This document shows, in pieces, positions 27,387-36,300 of a stretch of 64,000 nt of DNA. A program made the position numbers and the translations under genes. Origin of the DNA: Peribacillus simplex (GTDB lineage: Bacteria; Bacillota; Bacilli; Bacillales; DSM-1321); contig NZ_LNNH01000012.1 in assembly GCF_001542915.1 (NCBI RefSeq), forward strand, positions 238,757-302,756. Direction: 5' to 3'. Positions within the stretch are counted from its first letter, which is position 1; each line of letters begins with the position of its first letter. The notes under the pieces were generated by a model. The model did no database searches, was not told where the DNA came from, and saw nothing but the letters and a program-made list of their open reading frames with translations.

Positions 27387-27610
27387 GTTGCTTGCGAATA
27401 TCGGGAATTCACTCGGCGAATTTGGGACTTTTACTCGCCAATTTGGGCGTTGCCTCGAAATGTGAGGCGGGTTCTCGGAAAGATATCGCTTTTAACACGT
27501 TTGCTGTTTCGCGCCAATTTCTGGCGTTGCTCATCAATTTGACGCGGTTTCTCCGCATGACTACTGCTTTTTTTCACGATTTCAGCGCGTTACTCACCGA
27601 TTCATGCAGC
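27387..27610. repeat. Degenerate 21-bp tandem repeat array
   Basis: About ten units of 21 nt with consensus near gttactcgccaatttgggcg occupy the gap between marR and the sugar dehydrogenase gene, with one shortened unit near 27513. The unit is the reverse complement of the one at 2857-2961 (actcgcgaattt versus aaattcgcgagt). No protein frame runs through it with a start signal. The stretch 27245-27386 and 27611-27730 shows nothing else apart from a small GC-rich hairpin near 27618. Confidence 0.75.
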
Positions 27611-27730
27611 AGCAGGAGCCCCCGCCATTGGGCGAGGGCTTCACGTGTAACAATAAAAATCGGTGTAGGTAAGCGTTCGCACAACTGCGGGCATTTTTTC
27701 GCTGCCTCTATTAGCGGGGGCCTGAATCCT

Positions 27731-28828
27731 TCAGGGCATATTTCCTTCTAATTGGGATAGGGGCAGACGATAAAGTTTATCATCTTTTTCATCGGGATTT
27801 CCTCGTCCGTCCGTATTGTTACTTATGAAGTATAGGAATTCTTCATCCACGAAGACGTCGCGAATCCGCCCGGCATTCGTGATGATATCCGTCATTTTGC
27901 CGCTCTTGATATCGTACTGCTTAAGCGATTCACCTCTTAAGGCTGCAATAAATAGCTTCCCATCAAAATAGGCCAGTCCGGAGGGGGCCCAAGTGTTTTC
28001 GCCTGAGTGGATCAATGGATTGATCATATCCGGTTTTTGCTGATCACCTTCAATCTCTGGCCAGCCATAGTTCTTGCCTGGATCAATTTCATTTATTTCA
28101 TCATGAGCGGACTCTCCGTGCTCGCTTTCATATAACTTCCCGGCATCATCCCAGGCCAGTCCTTGCGGGTTGCGATGGCCATACGAATAGACGTACGAAT
28201 TTGCGAAAGGATTATCTTTAGGAATGGTGCCGTCTGGATTCATGCGCAAAATCTTCCCGCCTAATGAAACAGTATCTTGTGCGATTTCCGGTTTCTTGGC
28301 ATCCCCTGTTGTTGCGTATAGCATGCCATCGGGGCCAAGCTTGAGGCGTCCGCCGTGATGGTAGTCACCGCTTGGTATTCCATCGATTAACGTTTCTCGC
28401 TCCAGCCATTTATCATTGTCCTTTTGCAGGGAGACGATTCGGTTGATGGAATTCCCACTGCCATCTTCGTACGTATAATAGGCGTAGGCTCGCCTGCTTT
28501 CAGAAAAGTCGGGCGTCAATAAAAAACCAAGCAATCCAGCTTCCGCTTTTGAAGATAATGTTTTCTTAAGCTCGACCGGTTGCCGTGTCAGCTTGCTCTT
28601 GTTCCATTCCACGATGGAGCCTGTCCGTTCTGAAACATACATCGCACTCCCAACCTTTTGGATCGACCATGGAGAATGCAGATTCGTCACGAGTACTTCA
28701 GGATCTTGACCAAGCGTGCCCGCCACTTCTTTATCAGGCTTTGGATCGGTTTTGCTGTCCTCTTCTTTGCCATTACAACCTGCCAGAGTCAATGCAGCCA
28801 TAAGGAAATATAGAAGCCATCTTTTCAA
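27731..28828 (-). CDS. Lipoprotein PQQ-type sugar dehydrogenase (YliI-like)
   Basis: A 365-aa secreted lipoprotein: signal peptide with lipobox LAGC at about residues 15-18, then a six-bladed beta-propeller of the glucose/sorbosone dehydrogenase (soluble GDH-B) family. Motifs include LVTNLHSPWSI, DYHHGGRLKLGPDGMLY and YSYGHRNPQGLAWD, and the conserved catalytic histidine lies in YHHGG (about 157). It would oxidise sugars outside the membrane with PQQ, although Bacillus rarely makes PQQ, so a role with a scavenged cofactor or another activity is possible. Confidence 0.85.
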   Translation of the reverse strand: MKRWLLYFLMAALTLAGCNGKEEDSKTDPKPDKEVAGTLGQDPEVLVTNLHSPWSIQKVGSAMYVSERTGSIVEWNKSKLTRQPVELKKTLSSKAEAGLLGFLLTPDFSESRRAYAYYTYEDGSGNSINRIVSLQKDNDKWLERETLIDGIPSGDYHHGGRLKLGPDGMLYATTGDAKKPEIAQDTVSLGGKILRMNPDGTIPKDNPFANSYVYSYGHRNPQGLAWDDAGKLYESEHGESAHDEINEIDPGKNYGWPEIEGDQQKPDMINPLIHSGENTWAPSGLAYFDGKLFIAALRGESLKQYDIKSGKMTDIITNAGRIRDVFVDEEFLYFISNNTDGRGNPDEKDDKLYRLPLSQLEGNMP

Positions 28829-28855
28829 ACGCCTTTCCCCCTTCGATTCGTGAGT

Positions 28856-29725
28856 TTAATAGGCTGACTGTTTGAGCACCTTCAATATTGCCTGCGCTAC
28901 ACCTGATTCATCATTCTTTCCTGTCACTTCATCACACAGTTTTTGAATGTCGAGCGGGGCATTTCCCATGGCGACAGCCAAGCCTACCCGTTCAAACATG
29001 GATACATCATTATAATTATCGCCGATGGCCATCGTTTCCTGCATGGAACCGGATTTTTCCTTCACATATGCTTCGAGCGCCGTACCTTTTTGGGCTTCCG
29101 TACTCATGATTTCCACATTTTCACGTCCTGATGAGGTGACGGTGACTCCACCTTGCCCGTTCAATTTCGAAGCAACTTGATTCAATAAATCTAAATCTTT
29201 GGAGAAGCTGAGGATTTTATAATATTCCACATTAGAATGGCTGAATAGCTCGGAATAGTCGGAGATCGATGTAACTTGTCCAAGCTGCAAGCGCTCCTCT
29301 GCGAATTTCCTCATTCTCTCGGCATCCATCTCGGGATTGGCCGTTACGAATATGTCCACCAAAACGGATATTGATTTTTCGTAATTTTTGGAATAAATCC
29401 CCTGGCTCGTATAAATTTCGAAATAAATCCCTTGTTCCTCAAGGATTTCAGCGACCATTTTTGCAGTGGCAGCAGACATTGGATTCGAAGCGGCAATCTT
29501 TCCTTCCTTTGTGAACAAGGCCGCCCCATTCACAGAGATGACAGGGCAATCGATATTCGCTTCATCTAAAGCGAACCTTGCTTCGACGTATGATCTCCCA
29601 GTGGCGATGATCACTTCCACCCCTTCTCTTTGTGCCTTCTGGATCGCCTCTTTATTTTCCACACTGACCTTTTGCATTTTGTTTAATAATGTTCCGTCCA
29701 TGTCAATCGCAATCGTCTTTATCAA
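28856..29725 (-). CDS. Cof-type HAD-IIB phosphatase
   Basis: A 289-aa haloacid-dehalogenase phosphatase of the Cof/YidA group acting on sugar phosphates or similar. The nucleophile is in IAIDMDGTLLN (residues 5-15), motif II in IIATGRS (about 40), and motif III/IV in AIGDNYNDVSMFE (about 240). It has an IIB cap domain. It ends 27 nt before the sugar dehydrogenase start and may share its transcript. The true substrate is unknown. Confidence 0.9.
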   Translation of the reverse strand: MIKTIAIDMDGTLLNKMQKVSVENKEAIQKAQREGVEVIIATGRSYVEARFALDEANIDCPVISVNGAALFTKEGKIAASNPMSAATAKMVAEILEEQGIYFEIYTSQGIYSKNYEKSISVLVDIFVTANPEMDAERMRKFAEERLQLGQVTSISDYSELFSHSNVEYYKILSFSKDLDLLNQVASKLNGQGGVTVTSSGRENVEIMSTEAQKGTALEAYVKEKSGSMQETMAIGDNYNDVSMFERVGLAVAMGNAPLDIQKLCDEVTGKNDESGVAQAILKVLKQSAY

Positions 29726-29829
29726 TTTAACCGGCTCCTTTATTACAATATAATCCCTATTCTAACCGAAAGAGCGTCGATAAACACGTTTTACAACCTT
29801 GCAGTGAATATTGATCGAAAAAATATAAA

Positions 29830-29868
29830 TAAACTGCACCTGATAAGGAGAGGTGCAGTTCAATTTTT
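29830..29868 (-). terminator. Terminator of the double P-loop gene
   Basis: A 10-bp stem aactgcacct / aggtgcagtt with A/T-rich flanks on both sides lies between the double P-loop gene and the HAD gene; it may act in both directions. Confidence 0.7.
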
Positions 29869-30986
29869 TAATGCAGGATCGTTTGGCTGTCAATCGCCTG
29901 CGCCCGTTCAATGATCTGTTCATGAATGTCACTACGAATGTCATCTATCGCAGTAAAGTCCATGGCTTTCACATAAATTTTTTCAAGTTCGTCATGCAGC
30001 TCTTTTGCTTTGGCCAGGCTTGCCGTCGCTTCATTCATCTTCTCCCTGTACCTGGAGGAAACATCCTTGATCTGATCGGCATAAATTTCATCCGTTCCCG
30101 GCAGGATCGCCGTTTTATATATATCGATGATCTCATCACCTTCGCAGCTCGGAAAATATTCATGAGGAGCTGTGCTGTCGAATATGGCGATACCTACCTC
30201 GCGGACGATGACCATGTCCAGGCTATGCGGATCGAAACCGCAATGATACACCTCCACATCGAAGCCCCTTTGCTCCGCAGCCTTTGCAATCTTTTTCAGC
30301 ATCGTCGATTTTCCCGAACCGGGACGCCCTTTTAAAAAGTAGCGTTTCTGTACGCCCTCCGTGATATTCGGTATGAAATCGACCGCTCCCTTTGGCGTGG
30401 CGGCACCTAAAAAACGATGACGAACATCCGCCTTCTTATTAAGGACGATATCTCGATAAAAGCCTTCTATCAATTTATTGGTCAGCCCATTCAATTTAGC
30501 GAAGTCGATGTTTGCCTTATAGATGTCCTCCCATTCATCATGTATCTTCAATGCTTCGGAGAAAAGGGCATAGGCCTTCTCGAAGCTTTTGCTTCTCGCA
30601 TTCGTCAGCCTTATGATGGACGCTCTTTCCGAAGCGAGCTGCTGTGAATTCCAGGCTGACCCCAAATTGACATATTCCTCTACAGCCCCTGGTGCCTTCG
30701 GTTCAATCACATGCGGAGCGGTCCCATCCACAAGACCGATTTTCAAAGCCGGTATGATGACCCCATCGATGGAATCATTATCGGAAGAACAATGTAAATA
30801 CTCGATATCAAAGTTTTTATCCAGCCATTCCTGGCCGATTTTTTTCATGATGGTCGATTTTCCCGAACCAGGTCCGCCTTTTAAAATGAATAATCTTTCC
30901 AAACCTGCCAAATTCGAATCATATAAACTATAAAAACCTTTAGCGGTATTGCCGCCGGCGAAATAATGCATCACTTTTCCCGTCAC
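29868..30986 (-). CDS. Double P-loop ATPase of the PRK06851 type
   Basis: A 372-aa protein that is a clear internal duplication. Each half has a Walker A motif (GGPGSGKSTIMKKI at about 37, GRPGSGKSTMLKKI at about 220) followed by the same block: Y/H-C-S/G, an S-hydrophobic-D/D sequence and D.TAPH. This is known in Bacillus genomes as a conserved NTPase of unknown function. GTG 30986 is chosen: GGGAGAG lies 7 nt upstream and the protein then starts (M)TGKVMHYFAGGNTAKGFYS, the conserved N-terminus. Monocistronic by its terminator. Confidence 0.8.
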   Translation of the reverse strand: MTGKVMHYFAGGNTAKGFYSLYDSNLAGLERLFILKGGPGSGKSTIMKKIGQEWLDKNFDIEYLHCSSDNDSIDGVIIPALKIGLVDGTAPHVIEPKAPGAVEEYVNLGSAWNSQQLASERASIIRLTNARSKSFEKAYALFSEALKIHDEWEDIYKANIDFAKLNGLTNKLIEGFYRDIVLNKKADVRHRFLGAATPKGAVDFIPNITEGVQKRYFLKGRPGSGKSTMLKKIAKAAEQRGFDVEVYHCGFDPHSLDMVIVREVGIAIFDSTAPHEYFPSCEGDEIIDIYKTAILPGTDEIYADQIKDVSSRYREKMNEATASLAKAKELHDELEKIYVKAMDFTAIDDIRSDIHEQIIERAQAIDSQTILH

Positions 30987-31077
30987 TTCCACACTCTCCC
31001 TCACAATAGAAATGTGATCTTCAAGACAGCGTATGCGGCAAAAATCAAATAGGTGAATGCCCAAGGATGCCATTGTC

Positions 31078-31554
31078 CTATTTGATAAGAGCGACGGACT
31101 CCGCCTGCGTGATTTCGAGGAAATCTGCCGGATTCAGGACAATCTGGGTGCCGATCCTCCCCGCGCTTACGATGATTTCAAACAAGTTCGATGCACTTTC
31201 ATCGATGAAGGTCGGGTATTGCTTTTTCATGCCGATCGGTGAACAGCCCCCCCGTATGTAGCCGGTGTTTTTTTGAAGGTCCTTGACGGCGAGCATTTCC
31301 ATTTTTTTCGCTCCTGCCGCCTTGGCCGCTTTTTTCATATCCAGTTCGGCCGCTACTGGAATCACAAAAACATAAAGCTGCTGCGGCCCGCTATGGGTAA
31401 CGAGCGTTTTAAAGACGCTTCCAGGCGCCTTTCCGATTTTTTCGGCGACGGTAATTCCATCGATCTTTCCATCACGTGCATCATAACTCATCATCCCATA
31501 TTCGATTGAATGGTTATCAAGAATTCGCATTGCATTCGTTTTACTGGCTCCCAT
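31078..31554 (-). CDS. ybaK: Cys-tRNA(Pro)/YbaK-type aminoacyl-tRNA deacylase
   Basis: A 158-aa YbaK/EbsC family trans-editing enzyme that hydrolyses misacylated Cys-tRNA(Pro). The family lysine in VFKTLVTH (about residue 47) and the GYIRGGCSPIGMKK loop (about 100-112) are present. It is placed between gntK and the double P-loop gene on the same strand, with a terminator upstream, so it is probably expressed alone. Confidence 0.92.
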   Translation of the reverse strand: MGASKTNAMRILDNHSIEYGMMSYDARDGKIDGITVAEKIGKAPGSVFKTLVTHSGPQQLYVFVIPVAAELDMKKAAKAAGAKKMEMLAVKDLQKNTGYIRGGCSPIGMKKQYPTFIDESASNLFEIIVSAGRIGTQIVLNPADFLEITQAESVALIK

Positions 31555-31594
31555 ATGACATTCCCCTTATCTTTTTTACCATCTTATCAAAAAC

Positions 31595-31626
31595 AAAAGC
31601 ACAGTGCTTATGCAGCTGTGCCTTTC
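31595..31626 (-). terminator. Probable terminator of gntK
   Basis: Minus strand aaggcacag...ctgtgctttt forms an imperfect stem followed by gttttt just after the gluconokinase gene. Confidence 0.6.
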
Positions 31627-31634
31627 CTTCACGT

Positions 31635-33173
31635 TCATTCCAAATGGCGTCTTTGAAATTCGGCAATGCGGCTGTAGTCAGCCTCCAATTGCCTGCTCAC
31701 GGATAAATAGATCGACATCAGCTCTTCGTAAACTTTAACGTTAGCCTCGATCGGCACAAGCTCATCCGTATCGCCTATCATCCCTTCCACTTCATCGAGG
31801 CTTTCGATTTCCCCTAAAGCATAAAGCCCAAGCACGGCTGCCCCTAAGCTAGAACTTTCAAAGCTTTCAGGGATCGTCACGTTCTGATTGAAGACATCAG
31901 CCATGATTTGACGCCACAGCTTCGAGCGGACAAACCCGCCACTTGCATGGATCTTCTCGGGTGCGCCAGCCAGTTCCCTTACAGCAAGGAGGACACTATA
32001 GAGGTTATACATCACGCCTTCGAGTACCGCCCGGACCATATGATCACGTGTATGGTGAAGGGCCAATCCAAAGAAGGAGCCCCTTGCATCGGCACTCCAT
32101 AATGGCGCACGCTCCCCAGCCATATACGGGTGGAAAATGAGCCCATCCGATCCAGGTGCAATAGTCGAGGCCATATCCGTCAAAATTTCATAAGAATCCA
32201 GTCCGGAAGCCTTCGCTTTTTCAATTTCGACACGGCCAAATTGATCTCGAGCCCAGCGGAAGGTGATGCCCCCGTTATTGACCGGCCCGCCGATCACCCA
32301 ATGATTTTCAGTAAGAGCGTAACAGAAGGTCCTGCCTTTTGGATCAGTAAGCGGGCGATCACTGACGGTCCTTACTGCACCGCTCGTGCCGACCGTGATT
32401 GCCAGGACCCCTGGCTTGATGGCATTTTGCCCTAAGTTGGCAAGTACGCCATCACTCGCACCGATCACGAACGGGGTGCCTTCCTGAATGTTCATGGCTG
32501 CGGCCAATTCCGTACTTAAGCCAGAAAGGACCTGTGTTGTCGGGACAAGCGCCGGCAGCCTGTCCGCATCGATTCCGGCAATGCTAAGTGCCTCTTCATC
32601 CCATTTCAGCTCATTCAAGTTGAACATACCCGTTGCGGAAGCTAGCGAGTGATCCATCACATACTCATTGAAGAATTTATAAAAGATATATTCTTTGATT
32701 CCGATGAATTTGTATGTATCTTCAAAAATGTCCGGATGCTCGTTTCTTAACCACATGATTTTCGTAATCGGGGACATCGGGTGAATGGGGGTCCCTGTCC
32801 GATGATACAATTGCATCCCTTGTTCCGAGGCCTTCAATTGCTCTGCATAAGCAACACTTCGGTTATCTGCCCAAGTCATGCTATTCGTCAGCGGCCTGCC
32901 GTCCTTCCCCATGGCGATCAAGCTATGCATCGCTGAACTGAATGATAGGAAGCCCAGTTCGTCCTTGCCCACTTCACTTGCTATCATCACTTCGGCTATC
33001 GCCAGGATGACCGCTTTATATATTTCCTCGGGGTCTTGTTCAGCAACGGACGGGGTAGGGCTATGAAGGGGATATCCTTTCGAACATGATTGGACGACCT
33101 CCCCCCCTTTTGAAAAAAGAACGACCTTCGTACTTGTCGTGCCGATATCGATGCCCATCATATAACCTGCCAT
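31635..33173 (-). CDS. gntK: Gluconokinase (FGGY family)
   Basis: A 512-aa FGGY carbohydrate kinase, most like gluconate kinases (usual length about 513 aa) by GIDIGTTSTKVVLFSKGG near the N-terminus, the SFSSAMHSLI and TWADNRS segments, and IGASDGVLANLGQNAIKPG (about 255-273). The second ATPase signature lies near SGGFVRSKLWRQIMADVF (about 405). Xylulokinase is the main alternative. The usual gnt partners (gntR, gntP, gntZ) are not adjacent, and I see no catabolite-response element next to the start. Confidence 0.82.
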   Translation of the reverse strand: MAGYMMGIDIGTTSTKVVLFSKGGEVVQSCSKGYPLHSPTPSVAEQDPEEIYKAVILAIAEVMIASEVGKDELGFLSFSSAMHSLIAMGKDGRPLTNSMTWADNRSVAYAEQLKASEQGMQLYHRTGTPIHPMSPITKIMWLRNEHPDIFEDTYKFIGIKEYIFYKFFNEYVMDHSLASATGMFNLNELKWDEEALSIAGIDADRLPALVPTTQVLSGLSTELAAAMNIQEGTPFVIGASDGVLANLGQNAIKPGVLAITVGTSGAVRTVSDRPLTDPKGRTFCYALTENHWVIGGPVNNGGITFRWARDQFGRVEIEKAKASGLDSYEILTDMASTIAPGSDGLIFHPYMAGERAPLWSADARGSFFGLALHHTRDHMVRAVLEGVMYNLYSVLLAVRELAGAPEKIHASGGFVRSKLWRQIMADVFNQNVTIPESFESSSLGAAVLGLYALGEIESLDEVEGMIGDTDELVPIEANVKVYEELMSIYLSVSRQLEADYSRIAEFQRRHLE

Positions 33174-33509
33174 ACTAACATCATGCTCCTTCCTCTTAAA
33201 CGATTGAATTCAATAGTAAAAATGGAAGCTGTGGAACGATTGCTATGATCGAGTCCACAACCATTAAGATTTTTTTCATTTGTGAAATATCCTTCATTTA
33301 ATACCAATAATTTCATCTTAACACACGCTGCAGAAGGACGGGCATTACGGATCCGATCTGGATAACACGATGAGTGATCCCTGAACCGCTTTACTAGAGT
33401 ATCCATATCTATCATTTTTTAGAGGCGGCTCGCAATTTCAATGAAAAAAGGAGCAGTGAATCCGTTCATGATGAACTAAACCCGATGCCCCATCTATTCT
33501 GAAGTGCTG
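33174..33509. other. Intergenic region between gntK and the cobalamin operon
   Basis: About 335 nt without a credible gene. It should carry the gntK promoter, but I see no hexamer pair I would defend. No clear hairpin terminator follows cblS either. Confidence 0.35.
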
Positions 33510-34205
33510 TCATTCACCAATAAAAAGAGGCCCTGCTTTACGCTTGATTTCTTCCTCCAAATATAAGGGATAAGCAAGAAGGAAGCAGGTGGATGGGCCG
33601 GATGATTTTTCGATATCGACTCTATTGCTTATACAATCGGGAACACCTTCCCCGCTTCGGTCCAGGTGCTTCCATTCATAGGCGATTCCCTTCGATCCGA
33701 TTGGAAGCGCCTCCACTCCTTCAAGCTCACAAAGACTTTTATATAAGGATAGAGGGGCAACCCATTCTTGCTGTTTCAGCACGTCCTCCCCGACGAGCGG
33801 CCTGCCGATGAGGGCCATTTTCCGTGAATGGTTTGGTTGCATTGCCAGGTCATTCCTTCGCTTGCCAAGGACGATGAGACCAAGAGCCGATTGAAGCAGC
33901 GGCATGTTCGTTTCCGTGCTTCCCGTAATCGGAAGATCCAGACCCAATTCGTCCAAGCCTTGCATGATACCTTTGCTCAAGCCCTCCCAAGCTTCATCGC
34001 CGCAAAAATTATGGAGGACGACCGATATGGGAATTCCGCCAACGCTTAAGCATTCCATGACGGCCACCCTGAAGGAATAATAGCCGACGATTTCATATGG
34101 AACCTGAACAAAATCGTTTTCCTTCAGTCCTATTCCGCCACTATTGTCACTTGATAGTATCAATGATTCCGATTCGGAGAATGGCAAAACCAAGGAATCA
34201 CTCAT
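33510..34205 (-). CDS. cblS: Alpha-ribazole kinase CblS-like
   Basis: A 231-aa protein resembling the AIR-synthase/PurM-like kinases known as CblS in Listeria and Geobacillus, which phosphorylate alpha-ribazole to alpha-ribazole phosphate. Visible features are the N-terminal SSDNSGGIGL (dipeptide-rich ATP-grasp-free PurM style), GGIPISVVLHNF and GSTETN (about 95). It overlaps cblT by 4 nt (ATGA) and is last in the B12 operon, which lacks cobT, so it supplies the lower ligand by salvage. Assignment leans on context plus PurM-like features. Confidence 0.78.
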   Translation of the reverse strand: MSDSLVLPFSESESLILSSDNSGGIGLKENDFVQVPYEIVGYYSFRVAVMECLSVGGIPISVVLHNFCGDEAWEGLSKGIMQGLDELGLDLPITGSTETNMPLLQSALGLIVLGKRRNDLAMQPNHSRKMALIGRPLVGEDVLKQQEWVAPLSLYKSLCELEGVEALPIGSKGIAYEWKHLDRSGEGVPDCISNRVDIEKSSGPSTCFLLAYPLYLEEEIKRKAGPLFIGE

Positions 34206-34696
34206 GATATCGATCCATCTTTAAGAATCGATTTTCTCAAGATAGGCTGCAAGCGGGGCAGTAAAAGGGCCGCCAAGGCAATATTTATCGCCGATGCAGC
34301 TGTTAATCCCGGCACTGTCAGCATATAGAATCCGGGACTGACCAGAAACACAAACGGCAGGCCCAAAATGAATGAATTGCCGATAAAAAAGAGGAAATAG
34401 GCGGACAGTTTTTTTCCTTGTATGAATAAAACGCCAAACATCCATACGAGCACGGCCATTTCAGCCATGATCAAAAAGTGAAATGGCCCCAATGGCAGGC
34501 CGCCGATGAACGCTGAAATGATATGTCCAAGTCCCGCTACGAGCGCTCCCGATACCGGGCCGAGGATGACAGCCGCCAAAAGGGCCGGAAAACTGTCCAA
34601 GGCGATACTGCCGATCGGGGAAGGGATTTTGAGCATCGCCCCCACGGCGGATAAGGCAATGAATAAAGCGATCACACTGATTCTTCTTACGTCCAT
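34202..34696 (-). CDS. cblT: ECF transporter S component, alpha-ribazole transporter CblT-like
   Basis: A 164-aa integral membrane protein with about five hydrophobic helices and the ECF substrate-binding-subunit look (SVIALFIALSAVGAMLKIP, SPIGSIALDSFPALLAA, GPVSGALVAGLGH). Next to cblS in a B12 operon this fits CblT, which imports alpha-ribazole. ATG 34696 follows AAGGAG by 6 nt. It would use the general energy-coupling module encoded elsewhere. Another small cobalamin precursor as substrate cannot be excluded. Confidence 0.8.
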   Translation of the reverse strand: MDVRRISVIALFIALSAVGAMLKIPSPIGSIALDSFPALLAAVILGPVSGALVAGLGHIISAFIGGLPLGPFHFLIMAEMAVLVWMFGVLFIQGKKLSAYFLFFIGNSFILGLPFVFLVSPGFYMLTVPGLTAASAINIALAALLLPRLQPILRKSILKDGSIS

Positions 34697-34697
34697 G

Positions 34698-35282
34698 TTA
34701 CTCCTTTTCCTTTCTTTTCCCTCCACGGAATACATTTGCACTGCGGATGTATTCCACATCTTTCACACCTAGCCGGAAGTTGATGACACGTGCTACCGCA
34801 AAGAAGTAATCCGATAAACGGTTTAAATATTGAAGCGATAAAGGGGAGACGGCTGCGCCCGACTTGATCAAGGAAACGACCAATCGTTCCGCCCTTCTAG
34901 TAACCGTACGGGCGATATGGATGGTTGCTGCCGCTTTCGATCCGCCTGGCAAAATGAATTTTTCCAATTCCGGCGCTTCGGCGATGAACGCGTCAATCCG
35001 CTCTTCCAAATACGTAATCGCCTCATCCGTCAGCTTTTGCGGGGCCTTCTCGGAGACCGTCGCCAAATCGCCGCCGCAGTCGAATAACTCATGCTGGATC
35101 TTCTCGAGATCTGCCAGTACATCGGCAAATAGCGCTGCGTCCAATTCAGCCACCGCAAGGCCGATATAGCTATTCACCTCATCGACCGTTCCATATGACT
35201 CGACCCGGATGTCGTCCTTGTCAAGGCGCCCCCCGATAACGCTCGTTTGTCCTTTATCTCCTGTACGTGTATAGATTTTCAT
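34698..35282 (-). CDS. ATP:cob(I)alamin adenosyltransferase (PduO type)
   Basis: A 194-aa PduO-family enzyme (as B. subtilis YvqK) that adds the 5-prime-deoxyadenosyl group to cobalt. It shows MKIYTRTGDKGQTSVIGG at the N-terminus, SYGTVDEVNSYIG (about 30), RTVTRRAERLV (about 130) and the C-terminal NRLSDYFFAVARVIN, all family hallmarks. In the operon it adenosylates salvaged cobinamide or cobalamin. It ends just before the cblT ribosome site. Confidence 0.95.
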   Translation of the reverse strand: MKIYTRTGDKGQTSVIGGRLDKDDIRVESYGTVDEVNSYIGLAVAELDAALFADVLADLEKIQHELFDCGGDLATVSEKAPQKLTDEAITYLEERIDAFIAEAPELEKFILPGGSKAAATIHIARTVTRRAERLVVSLIKSGAAVSPLSLQYLNRLSDYFFAVARVINFRLGVKDVEYIRSANVFRGGKRKEKE

Positions 35283-35296
35283 TCCAATTGCCTCCT

Positions 35297-35725
35297 CTAT
35301 TTTATTCGCTGGTTAATTCCATACCAGATGATATCAACCCGGCTCGATAAGGATGCCACATCCTGATAGACCCAGCCGCAGGCATCACGCCAGCGACGAT
35401 CGGTTGCTTCCATCGGCACGATTCCTTTGGATAGGTCAGAGCCGATGACGATGCAGCTGCGTTCATCCCTTACCTTCTCCCATATTCGCCAGTCGGCGAT
35501 GATTTCCTGCCATTTTTCGCGAATTGCATCAGCCGCCATCTTTCTGGCATCCGACTGAATCCAGCCATCCAAGCCTTGCAATACGACGGTCTTGCCTTGG
35601 AAATCGAATCGTTGGGGCTGTTCTTTTTGATAACCGGAAAGCCACAGGACCTCACTCTCCAGTTCATACACCCGCTTTACCCATTCAGATTTTCCATTAT
35701 AGGCACCGCCTGTAACAAAGTGCAT
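35297..35725 (-). CDS. Short CobU-like P-loop protein
   Basis: A 142-aa protein with a P-loop at the N-terminus (FVTGGAYNGKSEWVKRVY) that resembles the kinase/guanylyltransferase CobU but is shorter than the full 191-aa CobU encoded nearby (37040-37615). The CobU DCLT-like region appears replaced (SCIVIGSDLSKGIVPMEATD matches the V-S/D-N-E-V-G region of CobU). It might be an adenosylcobinamide kinase variant or a degenerate paralogue; function unknown. Located between cobC and the adenosyltransferase. Confidence 0.7.
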   Translation of the reverse strand: MHFVTGGAYNGKSEWVKRVYELESEVLWLSGYQKEQPQRFDFQGKTVVLQGLDGWIQSDARKMAADAIREKWQEIIADWRIWEKVRDERSCIVIGSDLSKGIVPMEATDRRWRDACGWVYQDVASLSSRVDIIWYGINQRIK

Positions 35726-36300
35726 CGCTCACCCCTCCTTAAACTGTTCCGGTCCTCCCAAATCAGCTCATAGCCCCTGCCGTGGGATATGCCCCAATCG
35801 AAAAAAGCCTTCTCCACCGGGGCAAAGCGGACCAATAAATCCCGGATCACCCCGCCATGGGTCATTAAAACATAAGGGCCTTCCTCATCGGCCATCCATT
35901 CGTTCCAGCCATTTCGGACCCGTTCCGAAAATTCCGGGTAGCTTTCCCCGCCAGGCACCATGGCCTCCATCGGGTGTTCCAGCCAATCCAGATAGTTGCC
36001 ATCACGCTTCAATTCATCGTATGTCCGCCCTTCCCAATGACCGAAGTTCATTTCGCGGAAGGAGCGGTTTTTGATAATTTCAGCATCCGGAAACAGCAGC
36101 CTTGCCGTTTCCACACAACGAGGTAAATCGCTCGTATGGATTTTTTCGTACATGGGGTAAGAACCCCTTAAAGCCTGAATTTGCTTCTCTCCTTCTGCAC
36201 TTAAAGGTGAATCGCTCCAGCCTAGATAGGCTCTTCGCTCATTCGCTACTGTCAGCCCATGGCGAAGTAGTGTAATAGCCACAGAATCAGCCATAACCAA
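35677..36300 (-). CDS. cobC: Histidine phosphatase, CobC-like
   Basis: A 207-aa phosphoglycerate-mutase-superfamily phosphatase that in this operon probably removes the phosphate from alpha-ribazole-5-phosphate or adenosylcobalamin-5-phosphate. The catalytic RHG is in ITLLRHGLTVANERRAYLG (about 9-25), with the distal MTHGGVIRDL (about 150). The listed start overlaps cobS by 49 nt; a downstream GTG (VAITLLRHG) is an alternative. It overlaps the short CobU-like gene as well. Confidence 0.87.
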   Translation of the reverse strand: MVMADSVAITLLRHGLTVANERRAYLGWSDSPLSAEGEKQIQALRGSYPMYEKIHTSDLPRCVETARLLFPDAEIIKNRSFREMNFGHWEGRTYDELKRDGNYLDWLEHPMEAMVPGGESYPEFSERVRNGWNEWMADEEGPYVLMTHGGVIRDLLVRFAPVEKAFFDWGISHGRGYELIWEDRNSLRRGERCTLLQAVPIMENLNG

